Origin: Chloroflexota bacterium
Lineage (GTDB): Bacteria; Chloroflexota; Dehalococcoidia; Bin125
Length of the DNA stretch: 21,514 bases
Assembly (NCBI GenBank): GCA_026707335.1
Contig: JAPOXB010000087.1
Coordinates: 1-21,514 of the forward strand
Direction: 5' to 3'
Position numbers and translations under genes: made by a program. Under the pieces are notes generated by a model. That model saw nothing but the letters and a program-made list of their open reading frames with translations. It made no database searches and was not told the origin of the DNA. Of this stretch, positions 9,180-16,985 are shown in pieces. Position 1 is the stretch's first letter. Each line of letters starts with the position of its first letter.

Positions 9180-11903
9180 TCAGGCGAGCGCCGCCTGCGC
9201 CGCCGCGAGCCGCGCGACCAGCACCCGGTAGGGCGAGCAAGAGACGTAGTCGAGGCCCGCCGCGTGGCAGAACGCCACCGAGGCCGGGTTGCCGCCGTGC
9301 TCCCCGCAGATGCCGATCTTGAGGTCGGGGCGCGTGCGGCGCCCTCGCTCGACCCCGATCTCCACCAGCGCGCCCACGCCGCCGCGGTCCAACTCCACGA
9401 AGGGGTCGCGCTCCAGCACCCGCCCCTCCAGGTAGGCCGGCAGGAAGTGGCCCGCGTCGTCGCGAGAGAGCCCGAAGGTGGTCTGCGTGAGGTCGTTGGT
9501 GCCGAAGGAGAAGAAGTCGGCGTGGGCGGCGATCTCGTCCGCGGTCACGCAGGCGCGCGGCAGCTCGATCATCGTGCCGATCGTGTAGTCGAGCCGCCGG
9601 CCCTGCTCGGCGAAGACCTGCTCGGCGACCGCGACCAGCCGCTCCCGCGTCGTCGCCAGTTCCGAGGCGGTCGCGACCAGGGGCACCATGATCTCCGGGA
9701 TCACGACCACCCCGTCGCCGGCGGCCTCGCAGGCCGCCTCGAGGATCGCGCGCGTCTGGACCTCGTAGATCTCGGGGTAGGTCACGGCCAGGCGCACGCC
9801 CCGGTGGCCGAGCATGGGGTTGAACTCCTCCAGCGCCTCGACGCGGCGGCGCACGGCGTCCCGGCCGACGCCCAGGTCGGCGGCAACCCGCTCCTGCTCC
9901 GCCTCGGTCTGCGGCAGGAACTCGTGCAGCGGCGGGTCGAGCAGCCGGATGGTGACCGGGTAGCCGTCCATCGCGCCGAAGATGCCCACGAAGTCGCGGC
10001 GCTGGATGGGCAGGATCTTGGCCAGCGCCGCGCGCCGCGCCGCCGGGTCGTCGGCCAGGATCATCTCGCGCACGGCCAGCAGCCGGTCGGGGCCGAAGAA
10101 CATGTGCTCGGTCCGGCAGAGGCCGATGCCCTCCGCCCCGAAGTCGCGCGCCTTGGCCGCGTCCTCGGGCGTGTCGGCGTTGGTGCGGACGCGCAGGCGG
10201 CGCGTGTCGTCGGCCCAGTCGAGCAGCGACTGCAACGAGTCCGGCAGCGCCGGCTCCTCCAGCGGCACGGCGCCCAGCATCACCCGGCCCGTGCTGCCGT
10301 CGATGGAGATCGTGTCGCCGCGCTTCACCGTCACGACGCCTTGCCCCGGCACGTCGACCTGGAACTGCCCCGCGCCGTAGTCGAGCGCGAGCGCGCCGCA
10401 GCCGCTGACGCAGGGCGTCCCCCAGCCCCGCGCGACGACGGCCGCGTGCGACGTCATGCCGCCGCGGGCGGTCAGGATGCCCTGCGCGGCCAGCATCCCC
10501 TGGATGTCCTCGGGGCTGGTCTCGAGCCGCACCAGGATCACCTGCGCGCCGCGCGCCGCCCAGTCGGTCGCCTCCTGGGCCGAGAAGACGACCTGCCCCA
10601 CGGCCGCCCCCGGCGACGCCGCCAGCCCCGTCGCGATGACCGAGCGGGGCGCGTCGTCGGCGAAGACCGGGTGCAGCAGCTCCGACACCTGCTCGGGGTC
10701 GATGCGGCGCAGCGCCTCCTCGCGGTCGATCATGCCCTCCGCCACCAGGTCGGTGGCGACGCGCACCATCGCCGGGCCGGTGCGCTTGCCGGCGCGGGTC
10801 TGCAGGATCCAGAGGCGCCCCTGCTGCACCGTGAACTCGATGTCCTGCATGTCGCCGAAGTGCCGTTCGAGCCGCTCACAGGCGGCGAGCAGCGCGGCGT
10901 AGGTGTCGGGCTGCGCCGCCTCCATTGAGGCGGGCGCGCCGGGCACGCGAGCGGCCTCGGCGATCGCCAGGGGCGTGCGCACCCCCGCGACCACGTCCTC
11001 GCCCTGCGCGTTTACCAGGTACTCGCCGAAGATGCCGGGTGCGCCGCTCTTCGGGTCGCGCGTGAAACAGACGCCCGTCGCGCAGTCGTCGCCCAGGTTG
11101 CCGAACACCATCGACTGCACGGTGCAGGCCGTGCCCCAGTCGTGCGGATAGCCGTAGAGGTCGCGGTAGACGGTGGCGCGCTCCGTGTGCCAGGAGTCGA
11201 ACACGGCGCCGATCGCGTTCCACAGCTGTTCCCAGGGGTCGTCGGGAAAGTCCCGCCCGAGCTTCGCCCGCACGACGCCCTTGTAGGCGTCCACGAGGCC
11301 GCGCAGCGCCGCAGCGCTCAACTCCGTGTCCGATCCCACCCCCTCCTCCGCCTTGGCCGCCTCCAGCAGCGCCTCGAAGGGGTCCTCGGCCAGGTCGCCC
11401 TCGCGCTTCACGCCCAGCACGACGTCGCTGTACATCGCGACGAAGCGCCGGTAGGAGTCGTAGGCGAAGCGCGGGTCGCCCGACCGGCGGGCCAGCCCTT
11501 CGGCGGTGCGGTCGTTGAGGCCCAGGTTGAGCACCGTGTCCATCATCCCCGGCATCGAGACCCGCGCGCCGGAGCGCACCGAGAGCAGCAGCGGGTTCTC
11601 CGCGTCACCGAAGCTCGTCCCCACCCGCTCCTCGACCCAGGCCAGCCCGGCGCGGACCTCGTCGCGCAGGCCGTCGGGGAAGGCGCCGCCCGCGCCATGG
11701 AAGTCGTTGCAGACCGCGGTCGGGATCGTGAAGCCCGGCGGGACGGGCACGCCCAGCCGGCTCATCTCGTGCAGGCCCGCGCCCTTGCCGCCCAGCAACT
11801 CCCGCATCGACGCGTCGCCGTCGGCCACGCCGTCGCCGAAGCGATAGGCGAGGCGGGTTCGCGGAGTCGCGCTGGGGGTGGGCTGCGAGGCGCTGCTGGG
11901 CAT
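9180..11903 (-). CDS. ppdK: Pyruvate, phosphate dikinase
   Basis: Interconverts pyruvate + ATP + phosphate with PEP + AMP + pyrophosphate in the cytosol, linking glycolysis and gluconeogenesis. The 907-residue length is typical. The N-terminal nucleotide-binding domain shows LLGGKGAGLHEM (37-48) and SVRSGARVSMPGMMDT (109-123). The phosphohistidine domain has GGMTSHAAVVARG at 481-493, with H486 as the phosphorylated residue and T484 in the place that PDRP regulatory proteins phosphorylate in relatives. The C-terminal TIM-barrel ends with GICGEHGGNP, C866 being the expected acid/base cysteine. The family also contains PEP synthase, but that is shorter and lacks this exact N-terminus. AAGGA lies 8 bases before the ATG. 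The gene sits 100 bp after glmS but has its own promoter with several palindromes. Confidence 0.96.
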   Translation of the reverse strand: MPSSASQPTPSATPRTRLAYRFGDGVADGDASMRELLGGKGAGLHEMSRLGVPVPPGFTIPTAVCNDFHGAGGAFPDGLRDEVRAGLAWVEERVGTSFGDAENPLLLSVRSGARVSMPGMMDTVLNLGLNDRTAEGLARRSGDPRFAYDSYRRFVAMYSDVVLGVKREGDLAEDPFEALLEAAKAEEGVGSDTELSAAALRGLVDAYKGVVRAKLGRDFPDDPWEQLWNAIGAVFDSWHTERATVYRDLYGYPHDWGTACTVQSMVFGNLGDDCATGVCFTRDPKSGAPGIFGEYLVNAQGEDVVAGVRTPLAIAEAARVPGAPASMEAAQPDTYAALLAACERLERHFGDMQDIEFTVQQGRLWILQTRAGKRTGPAMVRVATDLVAEGMIDREEALRRIDPEQVSELLHPVFADDAPRSVIATGLAASPGAAVGQVVFSAQEATDWAARGAQVILVRLETSPEDIQGMLAAQGILTARGGMTSHAAVVARGWGTPCVSGCGALALDYGAGQFQVDVPGQGVVTVKRGDTISIDGSTGRVMLGAVPLEEPALPDSLQSLLDWADDTRRLRVRTNADTPEDAAKARDFGAEGIGLCRTEHMFFGPDRLLAVREMILADDPAARRAALAKILPIQRRDFVGIFGAMDGYPVTIRLLDPPLHEFLPQTEAEQERVAADLGVGRDAVRRRVEALEEFNPMLGHRGVRLAVTYPEIYEVQTRAILEAACEAAGDGVVVIPEIMVPLVATASELATTRERLVAVAEQVFAEQGRRLDYTIGTMIELPRACVTADEIAAHADFFSFGTNDLTQTTFGLSRDDAGHFLPAYLEGRVLERDPFVELDRGGVGALVEIGVERGRRTRPDLKIGICGEHGGNPASVAFCHAAGLDYVSCSPYRVLVARLAAAQAALA

Positions 11904-11930
11904 GACACGCGTCCTTCGGCTGCCGGACGA

Positions 11931-11949
11931 GTGCGGAGTATATCCGCAC
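11931..11949 (-). promoter_or_regulatory. ppdK promoter -10 inside an operator-like palindrome
   Basis: GTGCGGA (11931-11937), GTATA, TCCGCAC (11943-11949): perfect 7-bp arms with 5 bp between. The minus-strand -10 TATACT occupies 11942-11937, within the palindrome. The predicted transcript start is near 11930, giving a leader of about 27 nt. A factor bound here would block the promoter. Confidence 0.6.
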
Positions 11950-11959
11950 CGGGCCCAAC

Positions 11960-11967
11960 GGCGGCCG
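11960..11967 (-). promoter_or_regulatory. GC-rich -35-position element of the ppdK promoter
   Basis: CGGCCGCC on the minus strand lies exactly 17 bp upstream of TATACT. It does not resemble TTGACA. The same octamer at the same 17-bp distance precedes another TATACTCC, at 21276. Confidence 0.35.
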
Positions 11968-11974
11968 ATCGCTA

Positions 11975-11994
11975 TGACGCGTCACCCGTACGGG
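11975..11994. promoter_or_regulatory. Two abutting perfect 10-bp palindromes upstream of ppdK
   Basis: TGACGCGTCA (11975-11984) is followed directly by CCCGTACGGG (11985-11994). They lie in the glmS-ppdK spacer at about -45 to -64 relative to the predicted ppdK start, where activators usually bind. A role at the 3' end of glmS is possible. Confidence 0.4.
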
Positions 11995-12003
11995 CGCGAA
12001 CGG

Positions 12004-13851
12004 TTATTCGACGGTGACGGTCTTGGCGAGGTGCCGCGGCTGGTCGACGTCGGCGCCGCGGGCGGTCGCCAGGTAGTAGGCGATGAGTTGCGCCGGGATC
12101 GCGGTCGCGAACGGCGCGATCAGGGGGTCGCAGGCCGGGATGGGGATGAACACGTCGGCGGCCGCCTCCAGCTCGGCGTCGCCTTCGGTTCCCACGGCGA
12201 TGACCGTCGCGTCACGCGCCTGCACCTGCTGGATGTTGCTCCACATCTTGTCGTAGAGCGGGTCACGCGGCGCCAGCGCCACCACCGGCATGCTGCGGTC
12301 GATCAGCGCGATCGGCCCGTGCTTCATCTCCCCGGCCGGGTAGCCCTCGGCGTGGATGTAGGAGATCTCCTTGCACTTCAGCGCCCCTTCCATCGCGAGC
12401 GGGTACTGCAAGCCGCGGCCCAGGTAGAGCATGTGCTCGACGTCCTGGCAGACGCGGCCGACCTCGCGGCAGATCTCGGCCTGGGCCAGCGTCCGATCGA
12501 CGATGCCCGGCGCGGTCAGCAGCGCGTCGATGGCGCGCTCCAGCGTCGCCCCCCGCAGGTGCCCGCGCGCCGCCCCGATGCGGCAGGCCAGCACGTACAG
12601 CGCCGCCATTGAGGCCATGAACGTCTTGGTCGAGGCGACGCCGATCTCCGGGCCGCAGCGCAGGTAGATCGCCGAGCCCGCCGCCAGCCGCGTCGCCTCC
12701 GACTCCTCGACGTTGGTGATCGCGACCCGCGGGGCGCCCCAGTGGTCGCGTACCTGCGCCATCGCGCCCAGCGTGTCGACCGTCTCGCCCGACTGCGTCA
12801 CCGCGACGACCAGCGTCTCCGGCCCCAGCAGCGGCGCCCGGTAGCGGAACTCCGAGGCGTTGTCGCAGTCGGTCGGCAGGCCGGCCAGCGATTCCATGTA
12901 GTAGCGGCCGACCATGCCGGCGTGCATCGACGTGCCCATGCCGACGATCAGCACCCGGCGCAGCGAGCGCAGTTGATCGTCGCTCAGGCGCACGTCCTCC
13001 AGCGAGACTCCGGCCGGGTTGACGTGCGCCCGCCCGCGGATGCAGTCGGACAGCGCCCGCGGCTGCTCCATGATCTCCTTCTGCATGAAGTGCGTGTAGG
13101 GCCCCTTGGCCACGGCGACCGGGTCCATGGAGACGCGTTGCGGCGCAAGCGCGACCTCGGCGCCGTCGAGATCCCGGATCGTCGTCTCGGCGGCGCCGAT
13201 CCGCGCCCACTGCCCGTTGGCCAGCGGCTGCACCAGCGTCGTGTGCGGCAGCAGGGCGGGCACGTCGCTGGCGACGAACATCTCGTCCCCGCCGACGCCC
13301 AGCACGATGCCGCCCGCGTTGCCCAGCCGCGCCGCGTAGAGCCGCTCGGGCCGGCGGCGCTCCATCGCGACGACGGCGTTGCCCCCTTCGATCTCGCCCA
13401 GCACGCGGCGGAAGGCCTCGTCGAAGTCGTGCCCCTCGCGCAGGTACAGCCCGATCAACTGCGGGATGACCTCACTGTCGGTCTCCGAGCGGCACTCGAC
13501 GCCCGCCGCCGCCAGCCGTTCGCGCAGCGCCCGGTAGTTCTCGACGATGCCGTTGTGCACGACGATCGCCGCGCCGTCGCTGGAGAGGTGCGGGTGGGCG
13601 TTGCCGTCGGAGACGGCGCCGTGCGTCGCCCAGCGGGTGTGGCCGATTCCGGTGCGTCCCGCCGGCGGCGTGGTGAGCGACGCTTCCAGCTCGGCCAGCT
13701 TGCCGGCGCGTTTCATGACGGCGAGCGCGCCGTCGTGGTCGAGGACGGCCAGGCCGCTGCTGTCGTAGCCGCGATAGTTGAGCCGCTGCAGACCCTCCAG
13801 CACGATGGGGCCGGCCGCCTGCTTACCCACATAGCCGATGATGCCGCACAT
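12004..13851 (-). CDS. glmS: Glutamine-fructose-6-phosphate aminotransferase (isomerizing)
   Basis: Makes glucosamine-6-phosphate from fructose-6-phosphate and glutamine, the first committed step to UDP-GlcNAc and peptidoglycan. The 615-residue protein begins MCGIIGYVG, where Cys2 becomes the N-terminal nucleophile. The glutaminase domain (2 to about 220) has RGYDSSG, HTRWATHG and NGIVENY. Two SIS sugar-isomerase domains follow, with TQSGETVDT at 352-360 and a C-terminal LAKTVTVE ending. The first SIS motif reads GMGTSMHAG, whereas the usual form is ACGTSYHAG, so Cys and Tyr are both replaced by Met. The ATG at 13851 is fixed by the catalytic Cys; GAAGGG lies about 9 bases upstream. It starts 68 bp after the DUF512 gene and may be read from the same transcript. 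No glmS ribozyme could be seen in the short leader. Confidence 0.97.
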   Translation of the reverse strand: MCGIIGYVGKQAAGPIVLEGLQRLNYRGYDSSGLAVLDHDGALAVMKRAGKLAELEASLTTPPAGRTGIGHTRWATHGAVSDGNAHPHLSSDGAAIVVHNGIVENYRALRERLAAAGVECRSETDSEVIPQLIGLYLREGHDFDEAFRRVLGEIEGGNAVVAMERRRPERLYAARLGNAGGIVLGVGGDEMFVASDVPALLPHTTLVQPLANGQWARIGAAETTIRDLDGAEVALAPQRVSMDPVAVAKGPYTHFMQKEIMEQPRALSDCIRGRAHVNPAGVSLEDVRLSDDQLRSLRRVLIVGMGTSMHAGMVGRYYMESLAGLPTDCDNASEFRYRAPLLGPETLVVAVTQSGETVDTLGAMAQVRDHWGAPRVAITNVEESEATRLAAGSAIYLRCGPEIGVASTKTFMASMAALYVLACRIGAARGHLRGATLERAIDALLTAPGIVDRTLAQAEICREVGRVCQDVEHMLYLGRGLQYPLAMEGALKCKEISYIHAEGYPAGEMKHGPIALIDRSMPVVALAPRDPLYDKMWSNIQQVQARDATVIAVGTEGDAELEAAADVFIPIPACDPLIAPFATAIPAQLIAYYLATARGADVDQPRHLAKTVTVE

Positions 13852-13919
13852 GGCCGTACGCCCTTCGGTCACCCCGCCAGGATGCCCGACTCGGATTGGC
13901 CCGCCGTCCGCGCCCGGGG

Positions 13920-15362
13920 TCAGCCGTGCGCCGCCGCCATCGCTCCCGAGGAGAGCGGCTCCGGTGCCCAACTGCGCCCGTTGCTGCGCGGCGCTCGGCC
14001 CGGCGCGGGAGCGGACCACTCCGCGGCGGTGAGCCACTCTACGACCTCTCCGACCGTATAGACAAAGGCCAGCGGCCTGCGCAGTGCGATCTCCAGGTCA
14101 TCGGCCGTCATGTCGTCCAGGAAGCGGCGGCCGTAGTAGTCGAGGCTGGAGCGGGGCAGGAAGACGGGCGTGTCGCCGTCCATTGCGTCTGCCGTCAGGG
14201 CGGCGGCGAAGTCGGCCCCCGGGATCAGCCCCGAGACGTTCACCCGGCCGCCGAACAGCCGGTTGGGGGTCGCCACGACCTGCAGCTCGACGCCCAGCAG
14301 CGCCCCCGCCTCGGCCGCCAGCCGCCGCAGCGTGGGCGCGATCAGCGTCCCGCAGGCCAGCAGCGCCCGCCCGTGCCGGGCCGGGCCCACCCGTCCCGCC
14401 CGGATGCGGCGCCGCGTCCGCGACCAATCGTCGAGCAGCGAGCGCGTCATGCCGACGCCGTTCTCCCACTGCGGGAAGCCGTCGTAGCGCGCCGCCGACG
14501 GGATGCGCGCCCCGGCGCGCAGGTAGAACTCGTCCGAGGCGAAGACCCGCGATCGACCGCATTCCTCGCGGGCACGCCGCTGCCAGCGCCCGACCAGCCG
14601 CACGACGCGCCGCGCTTCCTGCGGCGTGTGTGCGCGCATGCCCGGATGGTCGATGCGGGCCTCGCCGTCGATGCTGTTGCCCACCGGCACCGCGCCGATG
14701 GTCAATACGTTGTCGTGGGTTAGCAACTCGCCGATCGTCTCGTCGAGCGCCCCGCCGTCATTGACCCCGGGGCAGACCACGATCTGCGTCTGCACGTCGA
14801 TCCCAATGCTGGCCAGCCGCCGCAACTGCTCGCGCACGTCCGGCGCGCGCGGGTTGCCGAGCAATTCGCGCCGCAGCGCCGGGTCGGTCGCGTGCACGGA
14901 GACGTTGAGCGGACTCAGCCGCTGCTCGGCCAGCCGCTCCCAGGCATCCTCCTCCAGGTTGGTCAGCGTGACGAAATTGCCGTGCAGGAAGGACAGCCGG
15001 TAGTCGTCGTCCTTGACGTAGAGCGGCCGCCGCAGCCCCTTGGGCAATCCCTTGAGGAAGCAGAAGAAGCACTTGTTGTTGCACAGCGACGTCCCGCCGA
15101 AGGCCTCGCCGGTGAACTCGATGCCCAGCGTCTCGTCGGTGGGCTTCTCGAACTCCACGACGCCGGGCGCGCCGTCGTGGATCACGTCCAGCGCGACGAA
15201 GTCCTCGGTCGTGCGGAAGCGGAAGTCGATCGCGTCGCGCGGGGCGACCCCGTTCACCGCGACGACGCGGTCGCCGGGGCGCAGCCCGGCCTCGTCCGCC
15301 AGGCTGCCCGCATCGACCGACGCGATGGGCTGCCCGGGCGCGGGTTCGGCGCGCGGGGTCAC
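13920..15362 (-). CDS. DUF512 protein: PDZ-like domain plus radical-SAM-type Fe-S domain
   Basis: 480-residue cytosolic protein of unknown reaction. A PDZ-like domain occupies about 11-72 (ADEAGLRPGDRVVAVNG). The cysteine motif CNNKCFFCFLKGLPKG follows, with C94, C98 and C101 spaced CxxxCxxC as in radical-SAM enzymes binding a 4Fe-4S cluster. The segment LYVKDDDYRLSFLHGNFVTLTNL and the DUF512 C-terminal domain confirm the family, often annotated as a NifB/MoaA-related Fe-S oxidoreductase. Translation probably starts at GTG 15362, which overlaps the plsC stop as GTGA; the open frame extends upstream over plsC without family similarity. In many genomes this gene precedes der; here it precedes glmS. 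Substrate and product are unknown. Confidence 0.88.
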   Translation of the reverse strand: MTPRAEPAPGQPIASVDAGSLADEAGLRPGDRVVAVNGVAPRDAIDFRFRTTEDFVALDVIHDGAPGVVEFEKPTDETLGIEFTGEAFGGTSLCNNKCFFCFLKGLPKGLRRPLYVKDDDYRLSFLHGNFVTLTNLEEDAWERLAEQRLSPLNVSVHATDPALRRELLGNPRAPDVREQLRRLASIGIDVQTQIVVCPGVNDGGALDETIGELLTHDNVLTIGAVPVGNSIDGEARIDHPGMRAHTPQEARRVVRLVGRWQRRAREECGRSRVFASDEFYLRAGARIPSAARYDGFPQWENGVGMTRSLLDDWSRTRRRIRAGRVGPARHGRALLACGTLIAPTLRRLAAEAGALLGVELQVVATPNRLFGGRVNVSGLIPGADFAAALTADAMDGDTPVFLPRSSLDYYGRRFLDDMTADDLEIALRRPLAFVYTVGEVVEWLTAAEWSAPAPGRAPRSNGRSWAPEPLSSGAMAAAHG

Positions 15363-16189
15363 GGCGGGGCCTCGGCCCCGGCGACGGGGACGTGAAGCAG
15401 CGCCTCGTCGGGCAAATCGGGGAAGCGCTCCCGGTAGACGCCTCGGTACGCGGCCGGTAGCCGCCCGGCGATCTCGCGCATGATGCGCGTGTGCGCGGCT
15501 TCCACCACGTCCCGGTTTGTGGCGCCCTCGTGCCTGAGCCGGAACGGCTCGCCGAAGACGACGCGCATGCGTGGGCGCTGGAAGAACACCCCCCAGCCCT
15601 TGCGCAGTTCCTGGCTGCCCGTGATCGCGACGGGCAGCACCGGCGCGCCGCTGCGCAGGGCGATCAGCGCCGCGCCCGGGTAGGCCTCCATCATCGCTCC
15701 CGTGTCGGAGCGATGCCCCTCGGGCAGCACACCGACGATCTCGCCGCGCGCGAGCAGGCGTTGCGCCTCGCGCAGCGCGCCCAGATCGGCCTCGAAGCGG
15801 CGCACGGGGAAGACGCCGCACATCGCGAACAGGTAGCCGATGAAGCCCTTCTGGAGGAGCTCGATCTTGGCCATGAACTTCGGCCAGCGGGGGTACATCG
15901 CCGATGCCAGCATGGGCGGGTCGGCCGACGAGAGGTGGTTCGAGACCATGATCACGCCGCCCGACTTGGGCAGGTTCTCCAGCCCGACCCGCTCCCACTT
16001 CGTCCAGATGCGGAAGAACAGGATGGCGATGCCGCAGGTGAACAGGTACCAAACCCGCGAGCCGTTGGGCATCCCGGCGAGCCCGACCCGGCGTAAGGCC
16101 GCAGACTCCTCGAAGAACAGCCACGTGGTGGCGTGTCGCACCCGCAGCGACAGCGCCGCCCGCGCCCGCCCGACGGTCCCCCGGCTCAC
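15359..16189 (-). CDS. plsC: 1-acyl-sn-glycerol-3-phosphate acyltransferase (PlsC family)
   Basis: Transfers an acyl chain to lysophosphatidic acid, giving phosphatidic acid at the inner membrane. The 276-residue form carries the HX4D catalytic motif (H85 and D90 in SNHLSSAD), a PEGHRS substrate motif at 156-161 in which His replaces the usual Thr, and PVLPVAI. A hydrophobic stretch at about 46-60 should seat it on the membrane. The start is uncertain. GTG 16189 overlaps the cmk stop as GTGA and mirrors the next junction, but it adds 39 residues not typical of the family. ATG 16072 would give the usual length (237 residues) with a weak ribosome site. It lies between cmk and the DUF512 gene, a common cluster. 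Related lysophospholipid acyltransferases cannot be excluded. Confidence 0.88.
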   Translation of the reverse strand: MSRGTVGRARAALSLRVRHATTWLFFEESAALRRVGLAGMPNGSRVWYLFTCGIAILFFRIWTKWERVGLENLPKSGGVIMVSNHLSSADPPMLASAMYPRWPKFMAKIELLQKGFIGYLFAMCGVFPVRRFEADLGALREAQRLLARGEIVGVLPEGHRSDTGAMMEAYPGAALIALRSGAPVLPVAITGSQELRKGWGVFFQRPRMRVVFGEPFRLRHEGATNRDVVEAAHTRIMREIAGRLPAAYRGVYRERFPDLPDEALLHVPVAGAEAPP

Positions 16190-16935
16190 GCGGAGCGCCC
16201 GTCTGGGGCCGCCGACTCGCAGAGCGCGCGCCGCACGATGGCCAGTACCCGTTCGATGGCGGTCTCCAGGTCGTCGCCGCTGGTGTTCACGTCCTCCGCG
16301 CCGACGGCGCGTCGCAACGGGGCCGTCGCGCGGCCCTGATCGATCGCGTCGCGATTGCGTAGATCGTTGAGCACCTCGTCGTCCGTCACGCGCCGGCCCG
16401 AGGCGCGCATCTGCTCGGCCCGGCGCCGGGCGCGCACGGCGTCCGAGGCGTGCAGGTAGATCTTCACCAGCGCCTCCTGCGCCACCACGGTGCCGATGTC
16501 GCGGCCCACCATCACCATCTCGCCCTCGCGCGCCATCTCCTGCTGTTGCTCGACCATCCGCTCGCGCACGCCCGGCACGCTCGCCACGACCGAGACGGCG
16601 GCCTCCACCGCCTTGCTGCGCAGATGCGGCGTCGCGTCGGCCCCGTCCACCGCGATCGACGCCGTCTCCGGACTGCCCGCGGGCGGATGCCCCACGCTCA
16701 GGTCGACCGCCTCCGCGAGCCGCACGAGCGCCGCGGGATCGGCTGCCGTCGGGTCCGGCAGGAGGCCGCGCTCGATGGCCGCCCAGGTCAGCGCCCGATA
16801 CATGATCCCGGTGTCCAGCATGGGCCAGTCCAGCCGCTCGGCCACGGCCTTGCCGATCACCGTCTTGCCGGACGCCACCGGCCCATCGATCGCGACTACG
16901 CGCAGCCGGGCGCCGGCGCCGATCTCGTTCGCCAT
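16186..16935 (-). CDS. cmk: (d)CMP kinase
   Basis: Phosphorylates CMP and dCMP with ATP, feeding CTP for nucleic acids and CDP-lipid synthesis. The 249-residue protein has the P-loop GPVASGKT at 18-25, the LDTGIMYRALTWAA substrate segment, VGRDIGTVV and the LRNRDAIDQGRATAPLRRA motif that marks CMP kinases. The ATG at 16935 puts the P-loop at its usual distance from the N-terminus; GGGAG lies only 2 bases before it, so the in-frame GTG at 16980 remains possible. The gene begins 50 bp after the pseudouridine synthase gene and its stop overlaps the plsC GTG. It is adjacent to a phospholipid acyltransferase, a common pairing. Confidence 0.95.
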   Translation of the reverse strand: MANEIGAGARLRVVAIDGPVASGKTVIGKAVAERLDWPMLDTGIMYRALTWAAIERGLLPDPTAADPAALVRLAEAVDLSVGHPPAGSPETASIAVDGADATPHLRSKAVEAAVSVVASVPGVRERMVEQQQEMAREGEMVMVGRDIGTVVAQEALVKIYLHASDAVRARRRAEQMRASGRRVTDDEVLNDLRNRDAIDQGRATAPLRRAVGAEDVNTSGDDLETAIERVLAIVRRALCESAAPDGRSA

Positions 16936-16985
16936 CGCTCCCAGTATGGCATCGGGCGCCGTCTGGGGCCGCTCGGGCACGCGCG

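Noticed and set aside
7441..9231. Plus-strand open frame antisense to the CARDB protein
   Set aside because: Shadow of a repeat-rich beta protein; Asp/Arg/His-rich without recognisable domain.
8964..10928. Long plus-strand open frame antisense to ppdK
   Set aside because: Composition is that of a reverse-complement shadow; no start site or motif supports it.
13852..13919. glmS ribozyme or riboswitch
   Set aside because: The leader is only 68 bp and shows none of the ribozyme's expected paired core.
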